This document shows, one piece after another, positions 54,668 to 64,000 of a stretch of 64,000 nt of DNA. Each line of letters begins with the position of its first letter. The first letter of the stretch is position 1. The DNA is from Nansenia antarctica. Its lineage: Eukaryota > Chordata > Actinopteri > Argentiniformes > Microstomatidae. The DNA lies in assembly GCA_963989245.1 (NCBI GenBank), contig OZ022342.1, forward strand, positions 73,190,576-73,254,575, in the 5' to 3' direction. The notes under the pieces were generated by a model. It saw only the letters and a program-made list of their open reading frames with translations. It was not told the DNA's origin and made no database searches. The position numbers and the translations under genes are program-made.

Positions 54668-54922
54668 GCACTCTGGTGTTTTATAATAATGTTTTCATCA
54701 CACCGGAAACAGTCATTAGGCCTAGGTGATCTACGTGGGCTGCTTTCTTGGACAGAGATTTAAAAGGATGCGGCTTAATTGAACACAAAAACAAATTAGT
54801 TTCGTACGTGTTTTTATTTAATTACTTTGCATGTTTAAATGTTTATCTTCTCTGATTCCAATGTTGAGATGTGAAAACATAAAAATGATGTCAATTAAAT
54901 GCTTAAACTCCTGTCCACTTCA

Positions 54923-56430
54923 ATAAATCATCATGAAGTGCTTCGAGAAACTAGTCCGGGCCCACATACTCACACGCCTCCCGCCCAACCTGGATCCATA
55001 CCAGTTCGCCTACAGAGCCCACAGGTCCACAGAGGACGCCATAGCGACGACTCTCCACGCCACTCTATCCCACCTGGAGAGGGGAAACAGCTACGCGAGA
55101 CTGCTCTTCGTGGACTTCAGCTACGCCTTTAACACCATCCTTCCAGACAGGCTAGTGACCAAACTACTAGACCTGGGTCTATCACACTCTATATGTGCGT
55201 GGATCAAGGACTTCCTGACCGACCGCCCCCAGAGGGTGCGGGTGGGCCCCCACACCTCCACAGCCCTCAGCCTCAGCACTGGGTCACCCCAGGGCTGCGT
55301 GCTAAGCCCCATCCTCTACAACCTCTACACCCACGACTTCACCCCCATCCACCCCAGCAACTACATCGTAAAGTTTGCAGACGACACCACCGTGGTGGGA
55401 TGTATCTCGGGGGGGGGACGAGGCGGCGTACAGGGATGAGGTAGAGCAATTGAGCAAGCTGTGCAAGGTAAACAACCTGCTGCTAAACAAGTCAAAGACC
55501 CAGGAACTCATCGTAGACTACAGGAGGAAAAAGTCAGAGATCCTGCCCCTGCTCATCGACGGAGAGAGCGTAGAGATGGTCTCAAACCTCCGTTTCCTGG
55601 GACACATCATACGGGATGACCTGGCCTGGAAGGACAACACTAAAGGCACCATCAAGAGGGCACAACAGCGGCTATACACCCTGAGATGCCTCAAGAAACA
55701 ACACAGCAAGCAGGAGATGCTGGTGGCCTTCTACCACGGCGCAGTGGAGAGCATCCTCACCTTCGGCATCTCCAACTGGTACCACAGCTGCACGGCAGCG
55801 GAGAGAAACGATCTACAGAGAGTCGTGAGAACAGCACAGGGGATCACCGGCGCCACCCTCCCCTCTCTGGAGGAGCTGTACGAAACACGCTGTCTCAGGA
55901 GGGCCTCCAAGATCTCCAAGGACCCGACCCACCCTGGGCACGAACACTTTGTCAAGCTGCCCTCGAACAGGAGGTACAGGACCCCGGCCGCTAGGACAAA
56001 CAGACTGAAGGACAGCTTCTACCACAGGGCCGTCAAGGCCCTGAACACAGAAAAGGCCTAAGTTCTGGGCCCAGGACAAGTCCGGACGGATTGTAATGGC
56101 AGCTAGTGCTGAGGCACAAACATGTACATTTTCAAGCCTGCAAACTGTGACACTTTAAAAAAATGTGAAAAAATACTTTCTTGTGCAATATGACAACCCT
56201 AGTTGACTATCTGTACAGTATAGTACAGTGGATTTGTGTACATAGCCTCTATTGATGTAAACCAGCTCCTTATCTTCTTGTGTTTTTATGCATCTATGCT
56301 TTTTCCAAAATGTGTTTCTTTTTCCTTTCTTAAACACCAGGGGAGCCTCCCCTCCTAAATTTCGTTGTTTGGTACCTGTACTGTAACAATGACAAATAAA
56401 GTCTATCTATCTATCTAAACGGGAGATAAA
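54923..56430 (+). mobile_element. LINE-R, 5'-truncated non-LTR retrotransposon
   Basis: It starts inside the reverse transcriptase domain and runs through the C-terminal region, a 3' UTR of about 340 bp (ATTTCGTTGTTTGGTACCTG, GACAAATAAAG) and a (TCTA)n tail. Related 3' ends are at 28046 and 31822. The family belongs to the CR1/L2/Rex1 group by motif style; the exact clade was not determined. Confidence 0.88.
54933..56061 (+). pseudogene. LINE-R reverse transcriptase, one frameshift
   Basis: This enzyme copies the element's RNA into DNA at a nicked target. The first frame (54933-55439) has QFAYRAHRSTEDAI at residues 24-37, the catalytic block VDFSYAFNTI (Asp61), GSPQGCVLSPILYN at 117-130, and FADDTTVVG at 148-156. 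A run of G at about 55410-55418 shifts the frame; the frame open from 55375 to 56061 carries DEAAYRDEVEQL, LLLNKSKTQELIVDYRR, FLGHIIRDDLAW and the C-terminal part ending at TAA 56059-56061. Upstream endonuclease and ORF1 are absent. Catalytic residues are kept, so the copy is fairly young, but truncation makes it dead. The ATG at 54933 is not the true start. Confidence 0.9.
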
Positions 56431-56600
56431 AAAGACCTTCGGAGATTGGAGAATGGTGCGATGGCAGTCGTCAAATAACCTGGCTGAATAATGGGTTATA
56501 ATGGCCGCCACGGGGGCTTTTGATGATGACGATAAACATTTGACCTCATCCTGGTAATTTAACTGCACTCTTGACTTCAAAGGGACCTCTATAGAATCAT
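56431..56600. other. unique block, possible conserved noncoding sequence
   Basis: GGCTGAATAATGGGTTATAA, GATAAACATTTGACC and GGTAATTTAACTG stand out among repeats as AT-rich unique sequence. There is no direct proof of function. Confidence 0.25.
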
Positions 56601-57000
56601 GAAACAGAACATATTATTATAGTAGTATCTGCATTTTATCTGTGTGGTTTTTGTGTCAGATATACATCTATGAAGGATACCTTGATCATTTTGCAGTCAA
56701 CAAGCATGTATTTGCCCTTTGAAGTCATCTTGAAAAGGAACACATTATTATAGTAGTATCTGTATTTTATCTGTGTGGCTTTTGTGTCAGATATACATAA
56801 TACATATATGAAGGATAACTTGATCATTTTGCAGTCAACAAGCATGTATTTGCCCTTTGAAGTCATCATGAAAAGGAACATATTATTATATTAGTATCTG
56901 CATTTTATCTGTGTGGTCTTTGTGTCAGATATACATCTATGAAGGATAACTTGATCATTTTGCAGTCAACAAGCATGTGTTTGCCCTTTGAAGTCACTTT
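56601..57000. repeat. three tandem copies of a 131-138-bp unit
   Basis: TATTATAGTAGTATCTGCAT, TCTGTGTGG, GTGTCAGATATACAT and GCAGTCAACAAGCATGTATT occur three times starting at 56601, 56732 and 56870. Copy 2 has an extra AATACAT. Confidence 0.95.
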
Positions 57001-58094
57001 GAATCATCAGCTTGTAATCACACACATTTCTATCCAGATTATTGTCATAATATTGTATCCAGAATATTGTCATATTGAGTGCATTCATATGTATGTTAAC
57101 ATTCAAGTAGTTTATATTAATCATATATCAAGTATATAGCATTGTCCTTAAGTTGACTATAAGGATACCAGGATGTCTGAAACAAAACAAACAAGTTATC
57201 CCAAATCTTACCACTTCAACATGTTTTTCACCTCCATCTAAAACATTACACGTACATACTGTAATACAAACATGATGGGTGCCTAATCGGTCGTTAAGTC
57301 GTGACGTGTTTCCGGGTCCAAAGTTGGCTGAGGCGCTCTCTTCGAAATGCCTCAGTAATAATAATAATTCATAGCGCTTTTCCGAGGCTCAAAGACCCTG
57401 ACAATATGTGGAAAATGGGAAAGTGCTGTGTTCAGTTGTATGAATAGATCCGAGTCTAAAAAACGATTGAACTGTCATTCTACCGCTGTAGTACACTGGT
57501 ACTCTGGTGCGGGGAATTTCTGGTTTGGTTCCCTTTAAATTGCTAAACGTCCCGTTTGACGTCAGACTTAACAACCGAATACAGTATGGCCCGACCAAAT
57601 CACAATAACTGAGACACCGAGATGAACCCACTTTTCATCTTCAGATATGTGACAGACAGAGTCTGGTAAAAAAAATAAGTCCTCAAGTAGGGCATTTTTC
57701 AGTGCAGATTGTAGGCTTTCAAATTACGTGTCATACATTGAAATAGCTGAAGAGGGATATGCTTATTTTGAATGTCGGTACAACTCAGACCAAAACACCG
57801 GAGAAACTCGCTCTGAATCACACCACACGCACCCTCTGTGCTTTACAGGGGAGAAGACCCTGCTCAATGTCAGGATCCTTGTTTCCAACTAAACCCTCTT
57901 GATACGGGTCATCTCAAGACATGGCTGTATGGAACCCAGCTGAGAGGATTATAGCATGTTAACAGTATGTTGTCTGTTGACCTTTGACCTTTCCTCCCTC
58001 CGCCCACGTCCCCTCCTCCCACGACGCTGCCTCTCTAACGACCTTGTTTTGTCTTACTCCTTCTCACGCGGACAGACTCCAGCTAGGCCACAAG
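57001..58094. other. no gene; LINE-F tail at 57357-57415 (-)
   Basis: TAATAATAATAATTCATAGC and GCTTTTCCGAGGCTCAAAGA then CCCTGACAATATG is the antisense LINE-F tail. 57703-57775 pairs with 18961-19040. Otherwise unique. Confidence 0.5.
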
Positions 58095-58436
58095 CAGTGG
58101 ACTCAGGCTGTTTGACTCGCAGGGGGGGCGAAAAGAAAAAAAGGGCACCTACTGCACAACATGGGACCCCATCAGTGCACATGGTCAAGTTTAGACCATT
58201 GGAAGGGCAGCCAATAGGGCACATCCTCTCATTTTGCCACTCAAAAGGGCACTTTAGTGTGACGTTTTCCAACTGTGGGGGCACATGGTCAAATTTAGAC
58301 CATTGGATGGGCACCAATAGGGCACGTCCGCTCATTTTTGCCACTCAAAAGGGCAGTTAAGCGAGACGTTTTTCAACCGTGGGGGCACCAGGAGGGGCGG
58401 TCGCCTCCCCCTGCCACCCCCCTGAGTCCGCCAGTG
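58095..58436. mobile_element. hAT-type element, 342 bp, with internal duplication
   Basis: GCCACAAG is duplicated exactly at 58087-58094 and 58437-58444. Left end CAGTGGACTCAGG; right end CCTGAGTCCGCCAGTG. The interior repeats about 104 bp (GCACATGGTCAARTTTAGAC ... CACTCAAAAGGGCA) from 58177 and 58281. Confidence 0.85.
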
Positions 58437-58444
58437 GCCACAAG

Positions 58445-58763
58445 ACATGACCGTCACCCAGCCAGCTGGATCACATGACCTTGTTAGAGAAGCATGTGAC
58501 TGTTTGTTTCTGTATTGAACTGTACTTTTCTGTTGTGCTTAATGTTGTGCGGGTTTATGTGGATGCGTGACGCTGTCCCTTTAACTTGATGCTGTGACTG
58601 TAAGTGGAGGAGGTGTTGGAGATGTCTGTATGTTTCTATCTTTTAACTGCGCTGGAAATGCTTGGATGTGTGCCGCTGTCTGTCGTGTGTGTTCTTCGTT
58701 TTTAACATGTAACCTGATTTCTTTTCAGCCCTCTACCCCCAAGAGGCTTTTGTCTTTTGCCAG
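58445..58763. other. no gene recognised
   Basis: Unique sequence. No motif. Confidence 0.5.
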
Positions 58764-59995
58764 CACCATGGCCTGGGGTGGTCCAGTGGTCTAACACCAT
58801 GGCCTGGGGTGGTCCAGGGGTCTAGCACCATGGCCTGGGGTGGTCCAGTGGTCTAACACCATGGCCTGGGGTGGTCCAGTGGTCTAACACCATGGCCTGG
58901 GGTGGTCCAGGGGTCCAGCGCCATGGTCTGGGGTGGTCCAGTGGTCTAGCACCATGGCCTGGGGGGGTCCAGTGGTCTAACACCATGGCCTGGGGTGGTC
59001 CAGGGGTCTAGCGCCACGGTCTGGGGTGGTCCAGTGGTCTAGCACCATGGCCTGGGGTGGTCCAGTGATCTAGCACCATGGCCTGGGGTGGTCCAGTGGT
59101 CTAGTACCATGGCCTGGGGTGGTCCAGTGGTCTAGCACCATGGCCTGGGGTGGTCCAGTGGTCTAGCACCATGGCCTGGGGTGGTCCAGTGGTCTAACAC
59201 CATGGCCTGGGGTGGTCCAGGGGTCTAGCACCATGGCCTGGGGGGGTCCAGTGGTCTAGCACCATGGCCTGGGGGGGTCCAGTGGTCTAGCACCATGGCC
59301 TGGGGTGGTCCAGTGGTCTAGCACCATGGCCTGGGGTGGTCCAGGGGTCTAGCACCATGGCCTGGGGGGGTCCAGTGGTCTAGCACCATGGCCTGGGGGG
59401 GTCCAGTGGTCTAGTACCATGGCCTGGGGTGGTCCAGTGGTCTAGCACCATGGCCTGGGGTGGTCCAGTGGTCTAGCACCATGGCCTGGGGGGGTCCAGT
59501 GGTCTAGCACCATGGCCTGGGGTGGTCCAGTGGTCTAGCACCATGGCCTGGGGTGGTCCAGTGGTCTAGCACCATGGCCTGGGGTGGTCCAGTGGTCTAG
59601 CACCATGGTCTGGGGTGGTCTAGCACCATGGCCTGGGGGGGTCCAGTGGTCTAGCACCATGGCCTGGGGTGGTCCAGTGGTCTAGCACCATGGCCTGGGG
59701 TGGTCCAGTGGTCTAGCACCATGGTCTGGGGTGGTCTAGCACCATGGCCTGGGGTGGTCCAGTGGTCTAGCACCATGGCCTGGGGTGGTCCAGTGGTCTA
59801 GCACCATGGCCTGGGGTGGTCCAGGTGTCTAGCACCGCGGTCTACAGTGCACACATATGCCCATGTTGCCATGGGTTCGAATCCGGCCCATGCCCTGCTG
59901 ACATGCCCTCTCTCTCTTCTCCTTACTTTCCTGTCTGTCTTCACTGTATCTGTCCAATGAAATGAAAAATATGAGTGGGACTGCCCCACTCAGCA
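58764..59995 (+). mobile_element. SINE-C copy 3 with the largest 31-bp head array
   Basis: About 34 units of CACCATGGCCTGGGGTGGTC plus CAGTGGTCTAG fill 58764-59837. Variants are TCTAACACC, CAGGGGTCTAG and GGGGGGTCC; two units near 59610 and 59725 are shortened. The body (59838-59995) has TCTACAGTGCACACATATGC, a perfect B box GGGTTCGAATCC, a CT-rich middle and ATGAGTGGGACTGCCCC. Confidence 0.9.
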
Positions 59996-61467
59996 CAAAA
60001 TATAAAAGCTACAATGCTGAAGAGTGTTTGTGGCGTATGTACACGTATACACATACGTTACTAAGGTGTGGTTTTCTTTGTTTTTTTCATAGTGGATACT
60101 GATGTTTGTTATTTATTTATTTAGTGTTGTTTCAGTAATGAGAATGGAAAATGATGTTTATTTATTTATTTAGTGTTGTTTAATTATTAGTACTGTTGAT
60201 ACTGAAATGTATTAATTAATTAACTGGATGATAATTTAAATATTATTGTTCTCACTTGAAAGTGACGGATAGGGGTAGGAAAAGATAAGCTTAGGCTTCA
60301 TCCTACTCCCTTTCAAACAGTGATAGGCCTGTACTCTTCGTACTAGTTATTTGTTCTTTTATCATTTTAAATCATGTCACGAAGTAAAAAGATTCATTCA
60401 TTCATACATGAGAGTGGAAATGATGAGGTGTAGCCATGGTGATATTGTGGATATCGTAACGGGCTGGAACAGACTCACAATGCTCGATTTGATCAACCCT
60501 TTACATAAACTGCATTTACAAAAAAAAACACTGGACGGAACACATTACACGCCTCTATACTACAGACGGCACAATTACTGCTTTTTAGACCGCATGTCAG
60601 CAGTCTAGCATAGAATAGCTAACTTCAAAAAATAATCATGTAGCTGTTTGTGTCTTCTAATATATTATTTCTGCATGACGTTGAGGCAGAACTACTTGCC
60701 TGAGGTGGAATACGAGCCTGATGAAAAGCATTTGATCCGTAACCTCATTTCACAGTTTCGTTCTTCGGTGTGTGTGCGGCACTTTGCAGAGGGTTGCTGT
60801 CAGTATTCTCCACACGCCCCCGTCACAAGTTTGCGCGAAGCAATTACGCGACTTAATACAATGAACACGTTTACCTGCACATCAATATCGTGGGCCGCAC
60901 GCCTTCCAATGGAAGCTCTGTTATGGTTTAGCCATGGTACTAGGAGGAGGCCCTCCGGTGAACCTGTTCAATTTGGTTTCATTTCCAAGCTTCCCCTATC
61001 CTTGGCCAAAGTATTTGAATTCCCAGTGAAACGCTAACAGCTAATGAAATCACTACTTGAAAACAACATTCTGAGGTGGGGGGTTTTAGTCTGGCTTAAG
61101 GCACCGCACCACCCCAACCGTCGTTCAGTCAGAAACACGTCTCACGTCCTAGTTTAAGTGTTATTCGTTTATTTAAAACAGGACAATGGACAGTAATTGC
61201 CTCTCCCTGAATTAGCTGGGTAGCTAAATTGCATCAGGAGTCCCTGGGCAGGTAAATCCACTGGGGAAATATATACGGCCTAAGATGTCAGTTAAACCGT
61301 TTATTGAAAAGAAAACAGTTATACAATTAGGCCAGGTGGACTAGGATGGCTCTTCTGAGAGCTCCGTGCCTGGGAGTTATAAACACAACAACCCATACGT
61401 GTGTATGAAGCCCACACACCTCTCAACCCCCCCGGTAGATACAGACAGAGGAGGACTAAAGCAGGTG
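59996..61467. other. no recognised gene; two unassigned open frames
   Basis: A TTTATTTATTTAGTGTTGTT duplication lies at 60110-60183. Frames of 85 codons (60351-60608) and 129 codons (60648-61037) lie on the plus strand 39 bp apart. Neither shows a motif I know. Confidence 0.3.
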
Positions 61468-61564
61468 GAGGGTGGTTGAGGCTGGGGGTGGAGGCTGGTG
61501 GAGGTTGGGGCTGGGGGTAGAGGCTGGGGGGGTGGTGGAGGCTGGTGGAGGCTGGGGGTGGTGG
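61468..61564. repeat. GGTGGAGGCTGGGG repeat
   Basis: GAGGCTGGTGGAGG and GGCTGGGGGT units over about 95 bp. A MITE-P fragment (GCGAGACTTATCAAAAATAA) follows at 61566-61600. Confidence 0.85.
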
Positions 61565-61918
61565 CGAGACTTGCGAGACTTATCAAAAATAAGCAGAGAG
61601 AGAGAGAGAGATATACATCAAAGAGCTATACATCAAAGCAAATTATATCATAAAAGCTCTTGATAAAAACATTGTGCTGCATTGTTTATTGATTTATCAA
61701 AAGCTGTTGTTAGCCAGTCAGTTGGTTTAGAATAAATTGTGTCCATTTCATCTCGATTTTGATCAATGACCTGGGAAAGTAGTTGCAGCCAGCCAGGTTG
61801 CATGGTGCATGTGTATGCAGATGATGCATCTCTGGACATGCTCCTCCAGACTGCCTTTCAGTCACTGCAGACGTCCGTGTAAAGTCTCAGACTAGTCTTG
61901 TAAGCACAAACAAAACTA

Positions 61919-62239
61919 AATGGACCTATCGCTAAGCCACACCCCAAAATAGAAATTGTCCAATCATATCACAGCAAAAGTCACAACAGGCAGAAAACTC
62001 GGACAAACAACTCGCTAATATCTGATGGTGAAAAGCTTCTAGACAAAATATTCTTGTCGTCTTTAAAAATCATGTCTATTACTTGCACTGGTGAATCAGA
62101 AATCAGAAATGTTCCAACTCCCGCCATTGTAAGTCATTGAATGTCATTCAGTCACGGTCGGTCAGTCAGTCACTGTCAGTGAAGCGTTGTTTGTTTGTCT
62201 GAGTTTTCAAAGGGGCCGTGGCTTAGCGATAGGTCCATT
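61919..62239. mobile_element. MITE-like element with 24-bp terminal inverted repeats, 321 bp
   Basis: AATGGACCTATCGCTAAGCC and GGCTTAGCGATAGGTCCATT are exact inverted ends, with CACACCCC / GGGGCCGTGG continuing less well. No target duplication is clear. Confidence 0.75.
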
Positions 62240-62247
62240 CATGACCT

Positions 62248-62587
62248 TGTAATTAATGGGTTGTTCACATGTTTGTGTTCTGTTCATGAACACATGGCCC
62301 TGCTCCAGGGGGGGGGGGGGTCCAGGGCCTTGTGTTTATGGACAGTGATGGAACTGAAGAAATGAAGACCTTGTCCAACATTGTTCCAATGTTCCAACAT
62401 TTATGAAATGCAGACTCCTATCGCTCTTGATACTGTATCAGAGATGTGTTGTGTGTGAGTGGGCACTTCAGTCGACCTTAAGTAGGCTGGGTCCAACTCG
62501 AATTGTGAAAGACCATTTTCTTTAATAAATATTACACCTAGATGTAAAGCAAGTTCCTATCTTGAGTCTCATTCTGAATCCACAACA
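62248..62587 (+). mobile_element. solitary LTR, 340 bp
   Basis: Starts TGTAATTAATGG and ends CCACAACA, with ACCT duplicated at 62244-62247 and 62588-62591. AATAAA lies near 62523. It matches the antisense LTR at 54178-54667. A G-run lies at 62309-62321. Confidence 0.8.
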
Positions 62588-62629
62588 ACCTTCACCGGAG
62601 CTCGCTCTCAGCCAGAGCGGGTTAGCAGG

Positions 62630-62889
62630 TTCAATTAAATTCAATTCAACTTTATTCGCCATGTGCAGTGCACTAGGAACATGATTTGGTATTCTACCAT
62701 ACTAAACAAGCTACAGTACATACAACAACAAGACGACAACACGACAATACTCAAGACAAAATATACAGTACCAATATGAGTGAATATCATGAATAAATAT
62801 ACTGTACAACTAAGTGCAAGAACATGTAAACTGCAAGGTGCAATGATCAGCAGTTATTGATGAGGGCTGTGGCTTTGGGGAAGAAACTT
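62630..62889 (-). mobile_element. LINE 3' end, antisense
   Basis: The minus strand encodes SFFPKATALINN and a stop, then a 3' UTR ending CACATGGCGAATAAAGTTGA and (ATTGAATT)-type tail. This is a Rex1/L2-style C-terminus and tail. Confidence 0.75.
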
Positions 62890-63041
62890 CATGTCCACTG
62901 AAAAGGTATTGTCTTCCTTCAAGTACCTAGGTATGGCTGGATCATAAGCTGTCCTACAAAGTTCATATGGATAATCTTGTGAAGATGCTTACACGGAAAT
63001 AGGTTTTTATTTTTATTTTGGTATGGCTTTCTTTCGTTTAA

Positions 63042-63363
63042 CATTAGAACAGAAATTTTTTTAATCATTGCACACATTGATCACATTTCAGGACCCTCCT
63101 TTCATGACTTTTCCTAGATATGTGCGTTCTACCACCCAGTATCCTTACATTTTCTACCACCCAGTATCCTTACATTTTCAAAATCACATCAGGATAAGCT
63201 AGTTTAAAGCTATTTTGCAGTTTTTCTGTGTAGGAGGCAGGCTAATTTACAAGGCGGACAACTAGTAGTCGTGGTGTGTAAATAGCAGCTTCCCATTCTA
63301 AAGAATATGGTCATTTCACCTCCCAAGGCGGCTCTTATAGTAGGTAAAAAGGCTGTTCTAGAG
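63042..63363. mobile_element. piggyBac-like MITE, 322 bp
   Basis: TTAA flanks both sides (63038-63041, 63364-63367). Ends CATTAGAACAG and CTGTTCTAGAG are inverted. The interior includes CTACCACCCAGTATCCTTAC twice and CCTCCTTTCATGACTTTTCC as at 18030. Confidence 0.75.
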
Positions 63364-63560
63364 TTAAGGCTGGAGAGACGCTTGTTCAAGCCCCCTTTCT
63401 TTCCATAATTGATCATGGTGACATAATATTCACCATCCATGCAGCCTCCTGACTACCCCTAACCCTAGTACTCAGTCTATCATGCATCGCTGCACTTTGT
63501 TACAAATGGCAAGTTGCTCACCCACCGTTGCACCTTGTATCGCAGTCGCACCGTCGTTGA

Positions 63561-64000
63561 GACCGAAACGAGCCATATTTTAATTAAGGTTAATTACGTA
63601 TGTGGGCCCACATCCTCTTGAATATTTGAACATATTTGGAAGCGTGATTAAAACTACATGACATAAGTAAGCAGCCTTGAGAACCGATGGTTCTACTTCT
63701 ATTTTAGACGTCAATATTTCATCTCCCTTCATGATCCTTTCAATCCATTATGAACACTAACCTCTCCAAGATATTATGATGCTGGAGGAAAACCAAACTG
63801 AAAGAAGACGACAGCATATTAAATGTGAATTTCACATTATAATTTCCACAGAAACAGCTCTATGGTTGTGGAGGCTCGGCTTTGACCCTTGGTTAATTCA
63901 AAACAAGGGGAAAATCCAATTAATTGGCTACTAGCTTCAAGGTCTGCAGTTATACAGAAGTGACTCTTGCGTGAAAATGAGGCCTCTAAGGAAAATGGCT
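63561..64000. other. unique AT-rich block, possible conserved noncoding sequence
   Basis: TTTAATTAAGGTTAATTACG, GCATATTAAATGTGAATTTC and CCAATTAATTGGCTACTAG are rich in TAAT-type homeodomain-like sites and free of recognisable repeats. Function is not shown by the sequence alone. Confidence 0.25.

Larger units (their letters stand above)
53835..54862 (+). repeat. duplicated segment S, copy 2, carrying two insertions
   Basis: The pieces 53835-53920, 54143-54177 and 54668-54862 line up in order with 48676-48952. The gaps are a retroposon tail and a solitary LTR. Confidence 0.88.
61655..63560 (+). pseudogene. decayed LINE reverse transcriptase split by later insertions
   Basis: Piece 1 (61655-61918) encodes CAALFIDLSKAVV and, after stops and frameshifts, VYADDASLDM, the two catalytic blocks of a LINE reverse transcriptase. 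Piece 2 (about 62890-63037) encodes STEKVLSSFKYLG and LDHKLSYKVHMDNLVK. Piece 3 (63368-63560) encodes VYHASLHFVTNGKLLTHRCT. The order fits fish non-LTR LINEs of the CR1/L2/jockey type. Stops and frameshifts throughout make it dead. Between the pieces lie a TIR element, a solitary LTR, an antisense LINE end and a piggyBac-like element. Confidence 0.8.

Overview
This window looks like repeat-dense intergenic or intronic DNA from a ray-finned fish, most likely a teleost. The evidence is the mix of repeats: several tRNA-derived SINE families with fish-type bodies and tails (some ending in the CGCTTTGGATAAA motif), L2/CR1/Rex1-type LINE 3' ends, a Tc1 end of the kind common in fish, hAT, PIF/Harbinger-like and piggyBac-like non-autonomous elements, and long AC/GT, AG/CT and poly-G/poly-C tracts. 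The species cannot be named from this. I recognise no host protein-coding gene, no rRNA or free-standing tRNA gene, and no CRISPR array. Most long open frames lie in microsatellites and are not genes.

Layout. 1-769 is the 3' end of a Ty3/gypsy-like retrotransposon (integrase C-terminus, polypurine tract, 3' LTR). 2.2-8.8 kb holds tRNA-SINEs, one with an internal 37-bp array and one split by a hAT MITE. 12-21 kb holds MITEs, a LINE 3' UTR blown up into a 29-bp minisatellite, and an LTR containing a LINE end with a 14-bp target duplication. 22-30 kb is dominated by simple repeats, a SINE with a 31-bp array, and two V-SINE-like copies, one of them interrupted by a LINE end. 31-36 kb holds SINEs, a LINE end and a hAT element with the broken last part of a transposase. 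36-44 kb is mainly satellites. 44-49 kb is a cluster of MITEs, a foldback structure and LINE/SINE insertions. 49-54 kb has a second 31-bp array split by a 1.1-kb hAT element, and a 24-bp array. 54-56.4 kb is the best coding region: a 5'-truncated LINE reverse transcriptase with one frameshift. 58-60 kb has a small hAT element and the largest 31-bp array. 61.6-63.6 kb is a decayed LINE cut into three pieces by later insertions.

These sequences do not form a pathway. What links them is insertion history and tandem amplification. At least six retroposons carry tandem arrays that grew out of their own sequence, and in two SINE families the amplified unit is the A-box region of the tRNA head. That pattern, together with filled/empty-site pairs that date insertions relative to one another, is the most interesting content here. 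Classification at superfamily level rests on termini, target-site duplications and recognisable protein motifs read by eye; no database search was possible.
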